DNA from: Prevotellaceae bacterium
GTDB taxonomy: Bacteria; Bacteroidota; Bacteroidia; Bacteroidales; UBA932
Reading direction: 5' to 3'
Assembly (NCBI GenBank): GCA_031257655.1
Contig: JAIROF010000203.1
Span: 1 to 10,555, forward strand
Length of the DNA: 10,555 nt
The notes below the pieces were generated by a model. The model saw nothing but the letters and a program-made list of their open reading frames with translations, was not told the origin of the DNA and made no database searches. The translations under genes were made by a program, and so were the position numbers. This document shows positions 1 through 7,517 of this stretch, piece by piece (within the stretch, counting starts at the first letter, position 1; every line of letters starts with the position of its first letter).

Positions 1-526
1 TAAAATTCAACATTATTGTATTCCCGACATTATTTTCGCGACAGTAATGTTTTGTGCTATGTTTTTCATATATGACTATATATCAACAACAAAATGTCCA
101 TCAGGTCAGGAGTTCTGAATATCGGGCATATTTCCTAAATTGGAGTGTAATTGTCTCATTTGAGGCTAAAAGATAATAAATAAAATGGTTACCAACTGTA
201 GCCGTATCGCGCCCCCCCCCCCGTTTCGCCGATTTCTCGGCCGCGCTTGCCTGCTTTTCAAAATCCTTATTGCTCAGCAGGTTACATTTGCTCCGAAATA
301 AATTTAACCTTCTACCGTTATTTGTGTAGGTATCGCTACCGCTTGCACGTCACGATTTTGCGCAGAGGCGCTCTATCCCGACCCGCTTCGCGCGCTGCGG
401 TGGCGGCGGGCGAAGCGAAGCCATCCGGCCGATGCCGATGCGCACAGCAAGACCGCGCAGAAGCAGGCGGCGACTCCCATACAGGCGCCCGACAGGGACA
501 AACCCAATTTAAATATAGCTATTCAA
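1..526. other. Upstream region without an intact gene; AT-rich then GC-rich
   Basis: Positions 1-200 are AT-rich with no reading frame I can support. An 11-base C run lies at 212-222. TACATTTG at 283-290 is a perfect Bacteroidota -7 promoter match (TAnnTTTG), but I see no TTG 19-21 bases upstream, so it is only a possible promoter. From about 355 composition becomes GC-rich, and the phase used by the receptor gene at 527 is open from 308 with GC-rich third codon positions. That stretch could be the remnant of another gene or an unusual leader. I recognise no family in it. Confidence 0.5.
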
Positions 527-965
527 ATGAAAGGAAGTACAGTACCGATACTATTCGGATTAATGCTTGCTCACGCCGCCGCTTTTGCGCAGGGGAAGAC
601 GTTTACCGTCAGCGGAAACGTCCGGGACGGCGACGACGGCGAGGACTTAATCGGCGTTTCCATCGCCGTCATGCAGGCGGGGAGCCGGGGTGCGGCAACC
701 AACGCCTACGGATTTTACTCCATCAGCTTGCCCGAAGGAAAATACACCCTGCGGTTTTCGTACATCGGCTATGCCGCCCGGGAGGTTGCCGTCGACTTGG
801 CGGCGGACAGCCGGCTGGATGTTGCGCTGAAAGCCGAGGCAAAGCAGCTGGAGGAGGTCGTTGTCAGCGCGCGGAGCCGAAAGGCCAACGTGAGCAGCCC
901 CGAAATGGGCGTTGACCGGATTTCGGTGGCCACCGTAAAGAAAATCCCCGTGCTGATGGGCGAAG
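527..965 (+). pseudogene. Truncated TonB-dependent receptor (N-terminal part only)
   Basis: This is the 5' fragment of an outer-membrane TonB-dependent receptor. Visible parts are a signal peptide (residues 1 to about 21, ending AFAQ), a carboxypeptidase-D regulatory-like beta-sandwich (about 25-108, with GVSIAV, GFYSISLPEGKYTLRFSYIGY), a short linker with LEEVVVSA, and the first residues of the plug domain (VKKIPVLMGE). Complete members run to about 750-900 residues and normally continue MGEVDV...LLPGV. Here the similarity stops after about 145 residues, and the frame runs into unrelated codons to a TGA at 1037-1039. The beta-barrel and nearly all of the plug are missing, so it cannot work as a transporter. 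The DUF4249 gene normally found downstream of such receptors follows directly but in another frame, so an internal deletion is the simplest explanation. The exact junction could be a few bases either side of 965. Confidence 0.85.
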
Positions 966-1772
966 GTGATTTACGGGCACATCACCACCGATACCATGCA
1001 GCACGCGGTAACGGTTTCCCGTTCGTTGGGCTACTTTGAGAACGCCCGTCCCGAGGGCGTCAGCCATGCCGCCGTCACCATCGCTACGGACGACACGACG
1101 TTTGCGCTGTCGGAAAGCGCCACCGAAAAGGGCGTTTACCTCACCGCCCCCGGCGTGTTTGGGGTAGAGGGCAAAACCTACACCCTGCGGGTTGCCGTCG
1201 CGCTCAACGGCGCAGCGGGCGAGTACGAGGCCAGCTCGCTGCTGCCCCACGCCATTCGCATGGATTCCGTCGCGTTGCAGCCCTCGCCGCTCGCGAGCTA
1301 CCTGGTAGACGTGCTGCTGTACGGACGGCTGCCCGAAAGCGAGCGCTGCTACCTCAACGTGCAGGCTTTCAAGAACGGCGTTGCCATCAACGGAAAGCTG
1401 GCCGATTTCAGCATTATCGCCGGCGAACATGCGGAGAGCCGGGAGGTAAACGGCAAACCGTGCCTCTCCCTGTTCATGAAAAGCGACAACAGCGTGCTCC
1501 TGTCGCAGGGCGGCGGCTTCACCCCGATAGCGGAGGGCGATTCGGTGCGCATTCGGGTCAGCGCCATCACCCGCGAATATGCCGAGTACGTGCACAACGC
1601 CCAAAAGGAGCTGCGGGCTACCATCCCCATATTCAACGGGCCGCCGGCAAATGCCAAATCCAACATCAAGGCGGGTGGCGCTGCTGCGAACAACGGCGCA
1701 TCGGCTTGCGGATTCTTTACGGCGTACTCCTCGCGCAGCAAGGAAGTATTATTTACCCGGACGAGCTGGTAA
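966..1772 (+). pseudogene. DUF4249 domain protein lacking its N-terminus
   Basis: The frame beginning VIYGHITTDTM reads as a DUF4249 protein, a Bacteroidota cell-envelope lipoprotein usually encoded just after a TonB-dependent receptor. Family-typical signatures are the opening (Y)GHITTDT followed by SRSLGYF, EGVSHAAVTI, GKTYTLRVAV near residue 75, and the C-terminal PPANAKSNI and GFFTAYS segment. The C-terminus looks complete. What is missing is the N-terminus: no signal peptide or lipobox cysteine precedes VIYGHI, and codons upstream belong to the receptor fragment in another phase. A GTG at 966 could start translation, but the product would lack an export signal. It is most likely non-functional in its normal role. 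The family has no firm molecular function; surface substrate binding for the partner receptor is inferred from gene pairing. Confidence 0.82.
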
Positions 1773-1880
1773 ATATGCGATTTGTTTTTTTAGCGCACCA
1801 GATGGCGCAGATTTTTACACAAAACCATGCCGAGCGCAGCATATCTTTCCGCTGTAAAAAACTTTTTTCATCCCGTGCGC

Positions 1881-1910
1881 TTGTAAATCCGGGATTTTCA
1901 TCTAATTTTG
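1881..1910 (+). promoter_or_regulatory. Bacteroidota-type promoter for cvpA-tsaB
   Basis: TTG at 1881-1883, a 19-base spacer and TAATTTTG at 1903-1910 match the Bacteroidota -33/-7 consensus (TTG, N19-21, TAnnTTTG). Transcription would start near 1917, giving a leader of about 130 bases to the ATG at 2046. Because the promoter core covers the TTG at 1908, the longer reading frame that opens there is unlikely to be the real protein start. Confidence 0.7.
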
Positions 1911-2045
1911 AAGCTTGGCAATTGGAGGAGTAAAGAGCTGTTCATATTTGCCGCTGCATTGACCAGCCGGAGCCTTTACTCGCCTGATTGCCGGCTATTC
2001 ACATCAGCATACATTTTTAGTTGCCTCCTAAGAAATAAAGCTATT

Positions 2046-2588
2046 ATGAACATTTTTGATGTTGTCTTTGCGCTGCTGTTTTGCGGCGCCGTATACTCCG
2101 GCGCTAAGCGAGGGCTTATTATGCAAGCTACAGCGCTGCTGTCCATCCTGCTTGGCGTGTATATCGCCGTCAAGTTTTCGGGCATGTTGGCCAGCTGGAT
2201 TACAGGATTTGGCGTAGGGACGCAGGCCGTTTTCATAGCTTCGTTTGCGCTCACGTTCGTTGGGATACTCATCCTTTCCCGCCTGCTGGGGCATCTTGGG
2301 CAAAAAATAGTGCAGCTGGCGCTGCTGGGGTGGCTCAACCGCCTGCTGGGGGTCGTCTTTTCGCTGGCCAAAATGGCGCTTGTCATCAGCATTACGCTAC
2401 TCATCGTCAACACGGTAGACCGGGAGCTGCACTTTATGCCGCGCGAGCAGGTAGAAAAATCCAAGCTCTACACGCCTATATCGAGGCTTGCGCCTTTGCT
2501 ACTCCCGCATCTCGATTTCGGCAAGGTCAAATCCACCTTCCATGAGCTGGACAGGCGCATGGATAAAACAATGGAAGAGTTCAGGTAG
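2046..2588 (+). CDS. CvpA family membrane protein
   Basis: A 180-residue protein beginning MNIFDVVFALLF. It has four hydrophobic segments (about residues 4-20, 26-45, 62-82 and 102-125) and a basic, amphipathic C-terminal tail of about 50 residues. The first segment followed by SGAKRG and the GWLNRLLGVVFSLAK motif before the fourth helix are typical of the CvpA family, inner-membrane proteins named from an E. coli colicin V production locus. The molecular role in Bacteroidota is not settled. I chose the ATG at 2046 because it begins directly with the conserved first helix; an upstream start at 1908 would lie inside the promoter and add a non-conserved leader. There is no strong Shine-Dalgarno sequence, as is usual in this phylum. 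It ends 6 bases before tsaB, so the two are probably one transcript. Confidence 0.88.
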   Translation: MNIFDVVFALLFCGAVYSGAKRGLIMQATALLSILLGVYIAVKFSGMLASWITGFGVGTQAVFIASFALTFVGILILSRLLGHLGQKIVQLALLGWLNRLLGVVFSLAKMALVISITLLIVNTVDRELHFMPREQVEKSKLYTPISRLAPLLLPHLDFGKVKSTFHELDRRMDKTMEEFR

Positions 2589-2594
2589 GGCGCC

Positions 2595-3284
2595 ATGGCA
2601 TTGCTGCTTTGCATAGAGAGCTCGGCGGAGGTGTGCTCCGTGGCGTTGGCGCGCAGCGGAGAGGTGCTTGCGCTCAAAGAGAGCGCCCCCGATCGCGACC
2701 ACGCCCGCCTGCTGGCGCCTTTTATCCGCAGCGCGCTTGATGAGGCCGGCGTCGCGCCGCAGCAGCTCGACGCAGTGGCGGTGAGCGAGGGACCCGGCTC
2801 GTACACCAGCTTGCGCATAGGCGCGAGCACCGCCAAAGGGCTGTGCTACGGCACGGGCAAACCGCTCATTGCGGTGGGCAGCCTCCACGCCCTGACGGCG
2901 CTGGCGCTGGAGAAGGCGCCGCTGCTACCCGGCGACCTGCTGTGCCCCATGCTCGACGCGCGGCGCATGGAGGTTTACGCGGCGCTGTTCGACGCCAACG
3001 GCGCACAGCAAACGGAGGTCACAGCTCGGGTGCTAAGCGAAGGCTGCTTTGCCGAAGAGCTTAGCGCGCGGCGCATCGTGTTTTTTGGCAGCGGAGCCGG
3101 AAAGTGCCGGCAGGTGGTGCAGCACTCCAACGCCATATTTATCGAGGTGCAGACGTCGGCGCGCGGCATGGCGAGGCTCGCGGAGCGGCGCTTTGGCGAA
3201 AAATGCTTTGCTGATGTGGCCTACTTTGAGCCATTTTACCTGAAAGATTTTGTAGCCATCAAATCGACAAAAAAGCTGCTGTAG
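2595..3284 (+). CDS. tsaB: TsaB, tRNA t6A37 threonylcarbamoyl-transfer complex subunit
   Basis: TsaB is an inactive ASKHA-fold (Hsp70/actin-like) partner of TsaD. Together with TsaE they transfer the threonylcarbamoyl group from the TsaC product onto A37 of ANN-decoding tRNAs in the cytoplasm. The 229-residue length fits the family. The N-terminal phosphate-loop-like strand (LLCIESSAEVCSVALA, about 4-19), GPGSYTSLRIG at about 69-79 followed by AKGLCYG, and MLDARRMEVYAALF at about 117-130 are the standard TsaB signatures. The second half is short and less conserved, as usual, and it lacks the metal-binding motif of TsaD. The ATG is 6 bases after the cvpA stop, supporting cotranscription from the promoter at 1881-1910. 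A strong hairpin follows the stop. Confidence 0.94.
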   Translation: MALLLCIESSAEVCSVALARSGEVLALKESAPDRDHARLLAPFIRSALDEAGVAPQQLDAVAVSEGPGSYTSLRIGASTAKGLCYGTGKPLIAVGSLHALTALALEKAPLLPGDLLCPMLDARRMEVYAALFDANGAQQTEVTARVLSEGCFAEELSARRIVFFGSGAGKCRQVVQHSNAIFIEVQTSARGMARLAERRFGEKCFADVAYFEPFYLKDFVAIKSTKKLL

Positions 3285-3294
3285 GGCGTATACC

Positions 3295-3333
3295 AAAGAA
3301 AAAAGCGTAGCAAAAAGCTACGCTTTTTCTTTT
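3295..3333. terminator. Bidirectional intrinsic terminator between tsaB and the lipoprotein gene
   Basis: AAAAGCGTAGC (3301-3311) pairs perfectly with GCTACGCTTTT (3317-3327) around a five-A loop. Flanking A and T tracts extend the stem, with one bulge, to 3295-3333. On either strand the hairpin is followed by a T-rich run, so it can terminate tsaB (plus) and the convergent gene (minus). It begins 10 bases after the tsaB stop and ends 25 bases from the other gene's stop. Confidence 0.85.
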
Positions 3334-3358
3334 GAAATGCTATGCCGCTGAGCTTACG

Positions 3359-3871
3359 CTACTTTGCTGCTTCAGCAGCAGCAGCGCTGTCTTTCTTGCA
3401 GCTTTCGCCTTCACCTTTCTTGCAAGACTTTCCTTCGCCTTTCTTGCAGCATTTTTCTTCGCCCTTCTTGCAGCATCCCTTTGCGCGCTTGATAGACGTG
3501 GCTGCAACGTAGTACTTATCAACAACAAACGCCGCATGGCAAACGCTGTCTACGCCAAATTCACCCGCACCAGCCTCTTTTACGCTACCGGTAACCTCAA
3601 CAAGCTTGCCGCATACCGAAGGGCATACTTTGACCGTATCTACCGCTTGCACAACGATGTACTTGGTAGAATCGGCGCCAAAAACGGCAACACGACCGGC
3701 CTCGTGGTTCGCTACAACAGCCTTGCCTACAAAGGTTACCTCTTTGCCTGCATACGGTGCAGGGTTGGCAATAAGCTTATCAACGTCCGCAACGTCTTTT
3801 TTAGCGCCACAGCAGGCAGCAGTAAGCGCTACCATGGAGAAGAATAGTATTTTTTTCATTTTTTTATGCAT
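3359..3871 (-). CDS. Small lipoprotein with Cys-Lys-Glu-Gly repeat tail
   Basis: A 170-residue predicted envelope protein. The N-terminus (MHKKMKKILFFSMVALTAACC) is a signal peptide ending in a lipobox-like TAAC with Cys20, so lipid anchoring is likely. Residues about 30-128 are rich in alternating beta-type segments (PYAGKEVTFVGKAVVANHE, CGKLVEVTGSVKE), suggesting an OB-fold-like barrel as in other small Bacteroidota envelope lipoproteins; this is inference from pattern only. Cysteines occur in VCPSVCG and SVCHA. The tail, residues 133-161, is a tandem octapeptide array: CCKKGEEK, CCKKGEGK, SCKKGEGE, SCKKDS, followed by an Ala-rich end. Two starts are possible, ATG at 3871 or 3859, and both keep the signal peptide. 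No function can be assigned. The repeat tail could bind metal or be a flexible spacer. It lies downstream of the prenyltransferase gene with about 120 bases between. Confidence 0.8.
   Translation of the reverse strand: MHKKMKKILFFSMVALTAACCGAKKDVADVDKLIANPAPYAGKEVTFVGKAVVANHEAGRVAVFGADSTKYIVVQAVDTVKVCPSVCGKLVEVTGSVKEAGAGEFGVDSVCHAAFVVDKYYVAATSIKRAKGCCKKGEEKCCKKGEGKSCKKGEGESCKKDSAAAAEAAK
3389..3475 (-). repeat. 24-bp coding tandem repeats (octapeptide CCKKGEEK type)
   Basis: Three full copies and one partial copy of a 24-base unit encode the Cys-Lys-Lys-Gly-Glu octapeptides at the C-terminus of the lipoprotein. Copies differ at a few codons (CC versus SC, EEK versus EGK versus EGE). This is the kind of in-frame array that can change copy number by slippage without breaking the frame. 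Confidence 0.8.
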
Positions 3872-3899
3872 TATTTTTTTTGTGTTTTTTTTGCGAGGA

Positions 3900-3926
3900 T
3901 AAAGGTATTAAATCTTACCGTTCAAA
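3900..3926 (-). promoter_or_regulatory. Possible promoter of the lipoprotein gene
   Basis: On the minus strand TACCTTTA (3907-3900) matches seven of eight positions of the Bacteroidota -7 element, and TTTG (3926-3923) lies upstream. The spacer is only 15 bases instead of 19-21, so this is a weak candidate. It would give a leader of about 20 bases. The 3872-3989 gap holds nothing else I can support, and I see no hairpin terminator after the prenyltransferase gene. Confidence 0.35.
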
Positions 3927-3989
3927 TGACACGCAACGCGGAGATTTAATATAATTTAACCGGATTGCATTATCGTAAAAATGAATAGA

Positions 3990-4847
3990 TTACCCGATTA
4001 GCAATCCGATGATGCAGAAAAGCGCAAAAACAATTCCCGCAAATCCATTCACCACCGCGAATGCTACGTTTACTTTGCTTATATCTTTTACGCTCAATAT
4101 TTTATGCTGATACGCGAGGCATCCTGCGAATAAAAGAGCGCCTATCCGGTAAAAGATGTTGTTCATTACGTAAAAACCTATGGCCAAGAGGAGGGCGCAG
4201 CAAAGCAGGTGTGCGGCTGCCGACAGCCAGAGCGCCGTTTTCCGGCCCAGCGCCGCCGGAATGGAGTGCAAGCGCTGCTGCCGGTCGAACGCTTCGTCCG
4301 GCAGCGCGTAAAGGATGTCAAAGCCGCCGCTCCACAGCAGCACCAGCGCCGACAACAGCATGGGGGGCGCGGCAAACGATCCGCTAACGGCAACGTATGC
4401 GCCAATGGGGGCAACGGACAAGCCCAGCCCAAGAGCGAAGTGGCATAAGGCCGTGAAGCGCTTGGTGTAGCTGTAGCCCAGCACCAGCGCCAGCGCCACC
4501 GGCGACAGCGCCAGGCAAAGCCGGTTGATGAAAAAGGTGGTGGCCACGAACAGCAGCGCGTTGGCCATGCAAAACAGCAGCGCATGCCCCGGCAAAACAG
4601 CGCCGCGCGGGATTTCGCGCAACGCGGTGCGGGGATTTGCCGCGTCGAACCGCCTGTCGATGTAGCGGTTAAAGCTCATGGCCGCGTTGCGCGCAAAAAA
4701 CATGCACAGCACAACCAGCAGCAGCACCTCCCAACGAAATGCCTCCACCTGCCGCTGCGCCAGGAAATACCCCACAAGCGCAAAGGGCATGGCAAAAATG
4801 GTGTGGCTAATCTTGACGAGCGAGGCAAATTTTTTTACGCAGGACAT
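3990..4847 (-). CDS. UbiA-family polyprenyltransferase, probably MqnP-like (menaquinone synthesis)
   Basis: A 285-residue integral membrane prenyltransferase with about eight to nine hydrophobic segments. Both Asp-rich motifs that bind Mg2+-diphosphate are intact: N60-x3-D64-x3-D68 in NRYIDRRFDAANPRT, and D184-E-x2-D188 in ILYALPDEAFDRQQRLHSIP. The second motif followed by GLHSIP-like residues is typical of the 4-hydroxybenzoate-type enzymes; in Bacteroidota these are assigned to the futalosine menaquinone route (MqnP, prenylating the dihydroxynaphthoate precursor). MqnP rather than UbiA is inferred because this phylum uses menaquinone. Length is normal. The ATG at 4847 sits inside a set of 16-17-base direct repeats, so the first residues (MSCVKKF) are repeat-encoded. 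It lies 201 bases after pheT on the same strand. I found no convincing promoter of its own, so read-through from pheT is possible. Confidence 0.87.
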   Translation of the reverse strand: MSCVKKFASLVKISHTIFAMPFALVGYFLAQRQVEAFRWEVLLLVVLCMFFARNAAMSFNRYIDRRFDAANPRTALREIPRGAVLPGHALLFCMANALLFVATTFFINRLCLALSPVALALVLGYSYTKRFTALCHFALGLGLSVAPIGAYVAVSGSFAAPPMLLSALVLLWSGGFDILYALPDEAFDRQQRLHSIPAALGRKTALWLSAAAHLLCCALLLAIGFYVMNNIFYRIGALLFAGCLAYQHKILSVKDISKVNVAFAVVNGFAGIVFALFCIIGLLIG

Positions 4848-4876
4848 TTTTTTACGCAGGGATTTTTTTATGCAGG
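4831..4876. repeat. Three 16-17-base direct repeats across the prenyltransferase start codon
   Basis: On the plus strand the unit is a T run followed by ACGCAGG or ATGCAGG; cores lie at 4837-4843, 4854-4860 and 4870-4876, spaced 17 and 16 bases. Read on the minus strand each unit is CCTGCRTAAAAAAAT. Only the copy ending ATGTCC carries the start codon of the downstream gene; the copy nearest the gene encodes its first residues. Confidence 0.75.
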
Positions 4877-4967
4877 AGATTTTTTCAACTCAATTTTCGT
4901 ACGCTTGCTCGCGGGAGCATCTCACAGGGGCTGCTCTTGATTGCTGCGGCTACCACTCCCGCCATTG

Positions 4968-5065
4968 GTAGCGTAGTCGGAGGGCGGGCAAACCCCGCCC
5001 CTACACGCTACTTTCAACTTTCAATTCTCAATTCTCAATTCTCAATTCTCAATTCTCAATTCTCC
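4968..5065. repeat. Palindrome plus heptamer tandem array (composite repeat, copy 1)
   Basis: Two parts abut. First is a nested palindrome: outer arms GTAGCGT (4968-4974) and ACGCTAC (5005-5011), inner arms GGGCGGG (4982-4988) and CCCGCCC (4994-5000), loop CAAAC. Second is a heptamer array from 5010: two ACTTTCA units, then ATTCTCA units, which can equally be read as six exact TCAATTC copies at 5021-5062. The array runs into the 3' end of pheT and supplies its stop codon. On the minus strand the order is heptamers (AATTGAG) and then GTAGGGGCGGGGTTTGCCC, the same order as the related element at 10041-10113 on the plus strand. Confidence 0.85.
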
Positions 5066-7517
5066 TCAGCTGTGCTCCGAAATCTTTTTCAAAGGCGGTT
5101 ACCAGCTTCTCCATGATGCGCTCTATTTCCTGGTCTGTGAGCGTGCGCTCGCTGTCTTGCAGGGTGAACGAGAGGGCGTATGATTTTTTTCCTTCGGGCA
5201 GCTTGCTGCCCTCGTAAACGTCGAACAGGCCAACGCTTTGGAGCAGCTTTTTTTCTGTTTTGTGCGCCGCTTCGCGCAGCTGGGCAAAAGTTACGCTCGC
5301 GTCCAGCAGCAGCGCCAAGTCGCGATTTACCGCAGGGTATTTGGGCAGCTCGGCGTAGGCGATTTTTTGTCGGGCGGCAAAGCTGAGCAGCGCCGGCCAG
5401 CGTATTTCGGCAAAGTAAACGTCTTGCTTAACGTCGAATGCGCTGCGCAGCTTTTTGCTCACGGCGCCCATCCACAGGAGGTCTTTTCCGCCCAGCTTGT
5501 ACGCCGCGCCGTCGGAAAAGATATCGGCGGGCAGCGCGGCGCTTTGCAGCGCGCGGAGGTCGACGCCAAAGCGCTGCAGCAGCTGCTCAACGTGCTTCTT
5601 GAGCGTGAAGAAGCTGCTCATCGCCTGCGGCGCATTCCAATTTTTCTTGTGCTGCGCACCCGTTACAAAGAGGCTCAGGCGCAGCTCTTCGCCAAAGCGC
5701 TCGGTTACGCTCCCGTGTGGCGCTTGCCGGCAGTACGTGTTGCCAAACTCGTAGAGCTTTAAGTCCGGCTGGCGGCGGTTGATGTTGTAGGCAATGGCCT
5801 CCAACCCCCCAAACAGCAGAGTTTGCCGCATGGCGTTCAGCTCTACGCTGTTGGGGTTTTGCAGCAGCACCAGCTTTTCTTTTGGGTACGAGCGCAGCTC
5901 GTCGTAGCGCTTGGCGCTGGTAAGCGACAGGCACATTATTTCGTTGAAGCCCTGCCCGGACAGCAGGCTGGCTGCCGCGTTGACCATTTGCTCGTTGTCC
6001 GGCCTGGCGGTGTGGTTCAGCGAGGCGCGCACGTGCTGGGGAATTTCTACGTTGTTGTAGCCGTAAATGCGCAAGATTTCTTCCACCACATCGCAGGGGC
6101 GGGCAACGTCGATGCGGTAGGTGGGCACGCTGACGGTGAGGTTGTCGCCATCTTCGCGCGTAACGTCGATCTCCAGCGCGGCGAGGATTTTTTTGATGAC
6201 GCTGCTGTCGATAGCTTTTCCTATGCCGGTGCAGACGCCGCTAAGCGTTAGCGCAACGCTTTTTCGTTCCGCCACCTTCGGGTAGACGTCCACCACCTCC
6301 GACGAGATGCTGCCGCCGCCCAGCTCTTTGATGAGCATGGCCGCGCGCTTGAGCGCCGCAGGGGGGATGCTGGGGTCGGCGCCGCGCTCGTAGCGAAACG
6401 AAGCGTCGGTGCTGAGCGCATGGCGCTTGGCGGTTTTGCGCACCCACACGGGGTTGAAGCAGGCGCTTTCGAGGAAAATATTTTTTGTTGCCTCCGTAAC
6501 GCCCGATTCCGCTCCGCCAAAAACGCCGGCAATGCACAGGGGCTTTTCGGCGCTGCATATCATGAGGTCTTGCGCCGAGAGCTTGCGCTCAACGCCGTCC
6601 AGCGTTTTAAAGGGGGTGCCATCGGGGCATGTTCGCACCACAACGGTTTTGCCGGCGATTTTGTCGGCGTCAAAGGCGTGCAGGGGCTGCCCCAGCTCGT
6701 GCAGCACGTAGTTGGTTACGTCCACCACGCTGTTGATGGGGCGCAGCCCTATGGCGGCGAGGCGCTTTTGCAGCCACGCGGGCGAGGCCTGCACCGCTAC
6801 CCCCGATATGGTGACGCCGCAGTAGCGCAGGCAGGCCTCCGTATTTTCGACCTTCACGCGGTAGGCGTTTGAGGCGTCATCTACCCTAAAGCGTTCGACC
6901 GACGGGGGGGAGAAGCGCCGTAGCTTTTCGGGGCAGTGCACCGACAGGTAGGCCGCCAGGTCGCGGGCAACGCCCACGTGCGAAGCGGCGTCGATGCGGT
7001 TGGGCGTAAGCCCGATTTCAAAAACAAGCTCGCTCTCCAGCCCAAGAACGTCGGCTAAGGGCTGCCCGACCTGGGCGTCGGCGGCGAGCACCATGATGCC
7101 GGCGTGGGAGGTTCCAATCCCCAGCTCGTCTTCGGCGCAAATCATGCCGCTGCTCTCCACGCCGCGCAGCTTCGATTTTTTGATTTTGATTTCGTCGCCG
7201 TTGGCAAAGAAGAGGGTTGTCCCGATGGTTGCCACCGGCACCTTTTGCCCTGCCGCCACGTTGGGAGCGCCGCACACAATTTGCAGCGGCTGCTCTCCGC
7301 CAACGTCCACCGTGGTCACGCGCAGCTTATCGGCGTCGGGGTGCTGCTCGCAGGTGAGCACCTGCCCCACCGTTACGCCGCGCAGCCCGCCCTTAACGCG
7401 CTCCACCACCTCCACGCTCTCCACCTCAAGCCCAATGGAGGTGAGGATGGCGCTTATTTCCTCCGCGCTCACGTCGGCGCAGAGGTAGTCTTTTAGCCAG
7501 CTATAGGATATTTTCAT
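5049..7517 (-). CDS. pheT: Phenylalanyl-tRNA synthetase beta subunit
   Basis: PheT pairs with PheS in the cytoplasmic (alpha-beta)2 enzyme that charges tRNA-Phe. It carries the editing site and tRNA contacts. The 822-residue length is normal for Bacteroidota. In order: the N-terminal MKISYSWLKDYL helix; an OB-fold tRNA-binding domain (about 40-155, VGQVLTCEQHPDADKLRV to GMICAEDELGIG); the B3/4 editing domain (about 210-390, with ALSTDASFRYERGADPS); the B5 domain (about 400-470, ending CDVVEEILRIYGYNN); the catalytic-like core (about 475-690); and a ferredoxin-fold anticodon-binding domain (about 730-818). I chose the ATG at 7517 because families begin MKISYSWL; a longer start at 7547 adds ten non-conserved residues. 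The last residues RIEN and the TGA are encoded by a heptamer repeat array. pheS is not in the window. Confidence 0.96.
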   Translation of the reverse strand: MKISYSWLKDYLCADVSAEEISAILTSIGLEVESVEVVERVKGGLRGVTVGQVLTCEQHPDADKLRVTTVDVGGEQPLQIVCGAPNVAAGQKVPVATIGTTLFFANGDEIKIKKSKLRGVESSGMICAEDELGIGTSHAGIMVLAADAQVGQPLADVLGLESELVFEIGLTPNRIDAASHVGVARDLAAYLSVHCPEKLRRFSPPSVERFRVDDASNAYRVKVENTEACLRYCGVTISGVAVQASPAWLQKRLAAIGLRPINSVVDVTNYVLHELGQPLHAFDADKIAGKTVVVRTCPDGTPFKTLDGVERKLSAQDLMICSAEKPLCIAGVFGGAESGVTEATKNIFLESACFNPVWVRKTAKRHALSTDASFRYERGADPSIPPAALKRAAMLIKELGGGSISSEVVDVYPKVAERKSVALTLSGVCTGIGKAIDSSVIKKILAALEIDVTREDGDNLTVSVPTYRIDVARPCDVVEEILRIYGYNNVEIPQHVRASLNHTARPDNEQMVNAAASLLSGQGFNEIMCLSLTSAKRYDELRSYPKEKLVLLQNPNSVELNAMRQTLLFGGLEAIAYNINRRQPDLKLYEFGNTYCRQAPHGSVTERFGEELRLSLFVTGAQHKKNWNAPQAMSSFFTLKKHVEQLLQRFGVDLRALQSAALPADIFSDGAAYKLGGKDLLWMGAVSKKLRSAFDVKQDVYFAEIRWPALLSFAARQKIAYAELPKYPAVNRDLALLLDASVTFAQLREAAHKTEKKLLQSVGLFDVYEGSKLPEGKKSYALSFTLQDSERTLTDQEIERIMEKLVTAFEKDFGAQLRRIEN

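Noticed and set aside
247..915. Long plus-strand open frame overlapping the receptor fragment
   Set aside because: Arg/Ala/Gly-rich translation in a different phase from the clearly recognisable receptor sequence; a by-product of GC-rich coding DNA.
940..1040. Programmed frameshift linking the receptor and DUF4249 parts into one protein
   Set aside because: The receptor would lack plug and barrel, and no slippery heptanucleotide with a following structure is evident; a deletion is simpler.
864..1604. 246-codon minus-strand open frame
   Set aside because: Antisense to the recognisable receptor and DUF4249 sequence; high GC at third positions keeps the opposite strand open.
1908..2045. Longer N-terminus for the CvpA protein
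   Set aside because: The TTG at 1908 is inside the -7 promoter box, and the added residues precede the conserved first helix.
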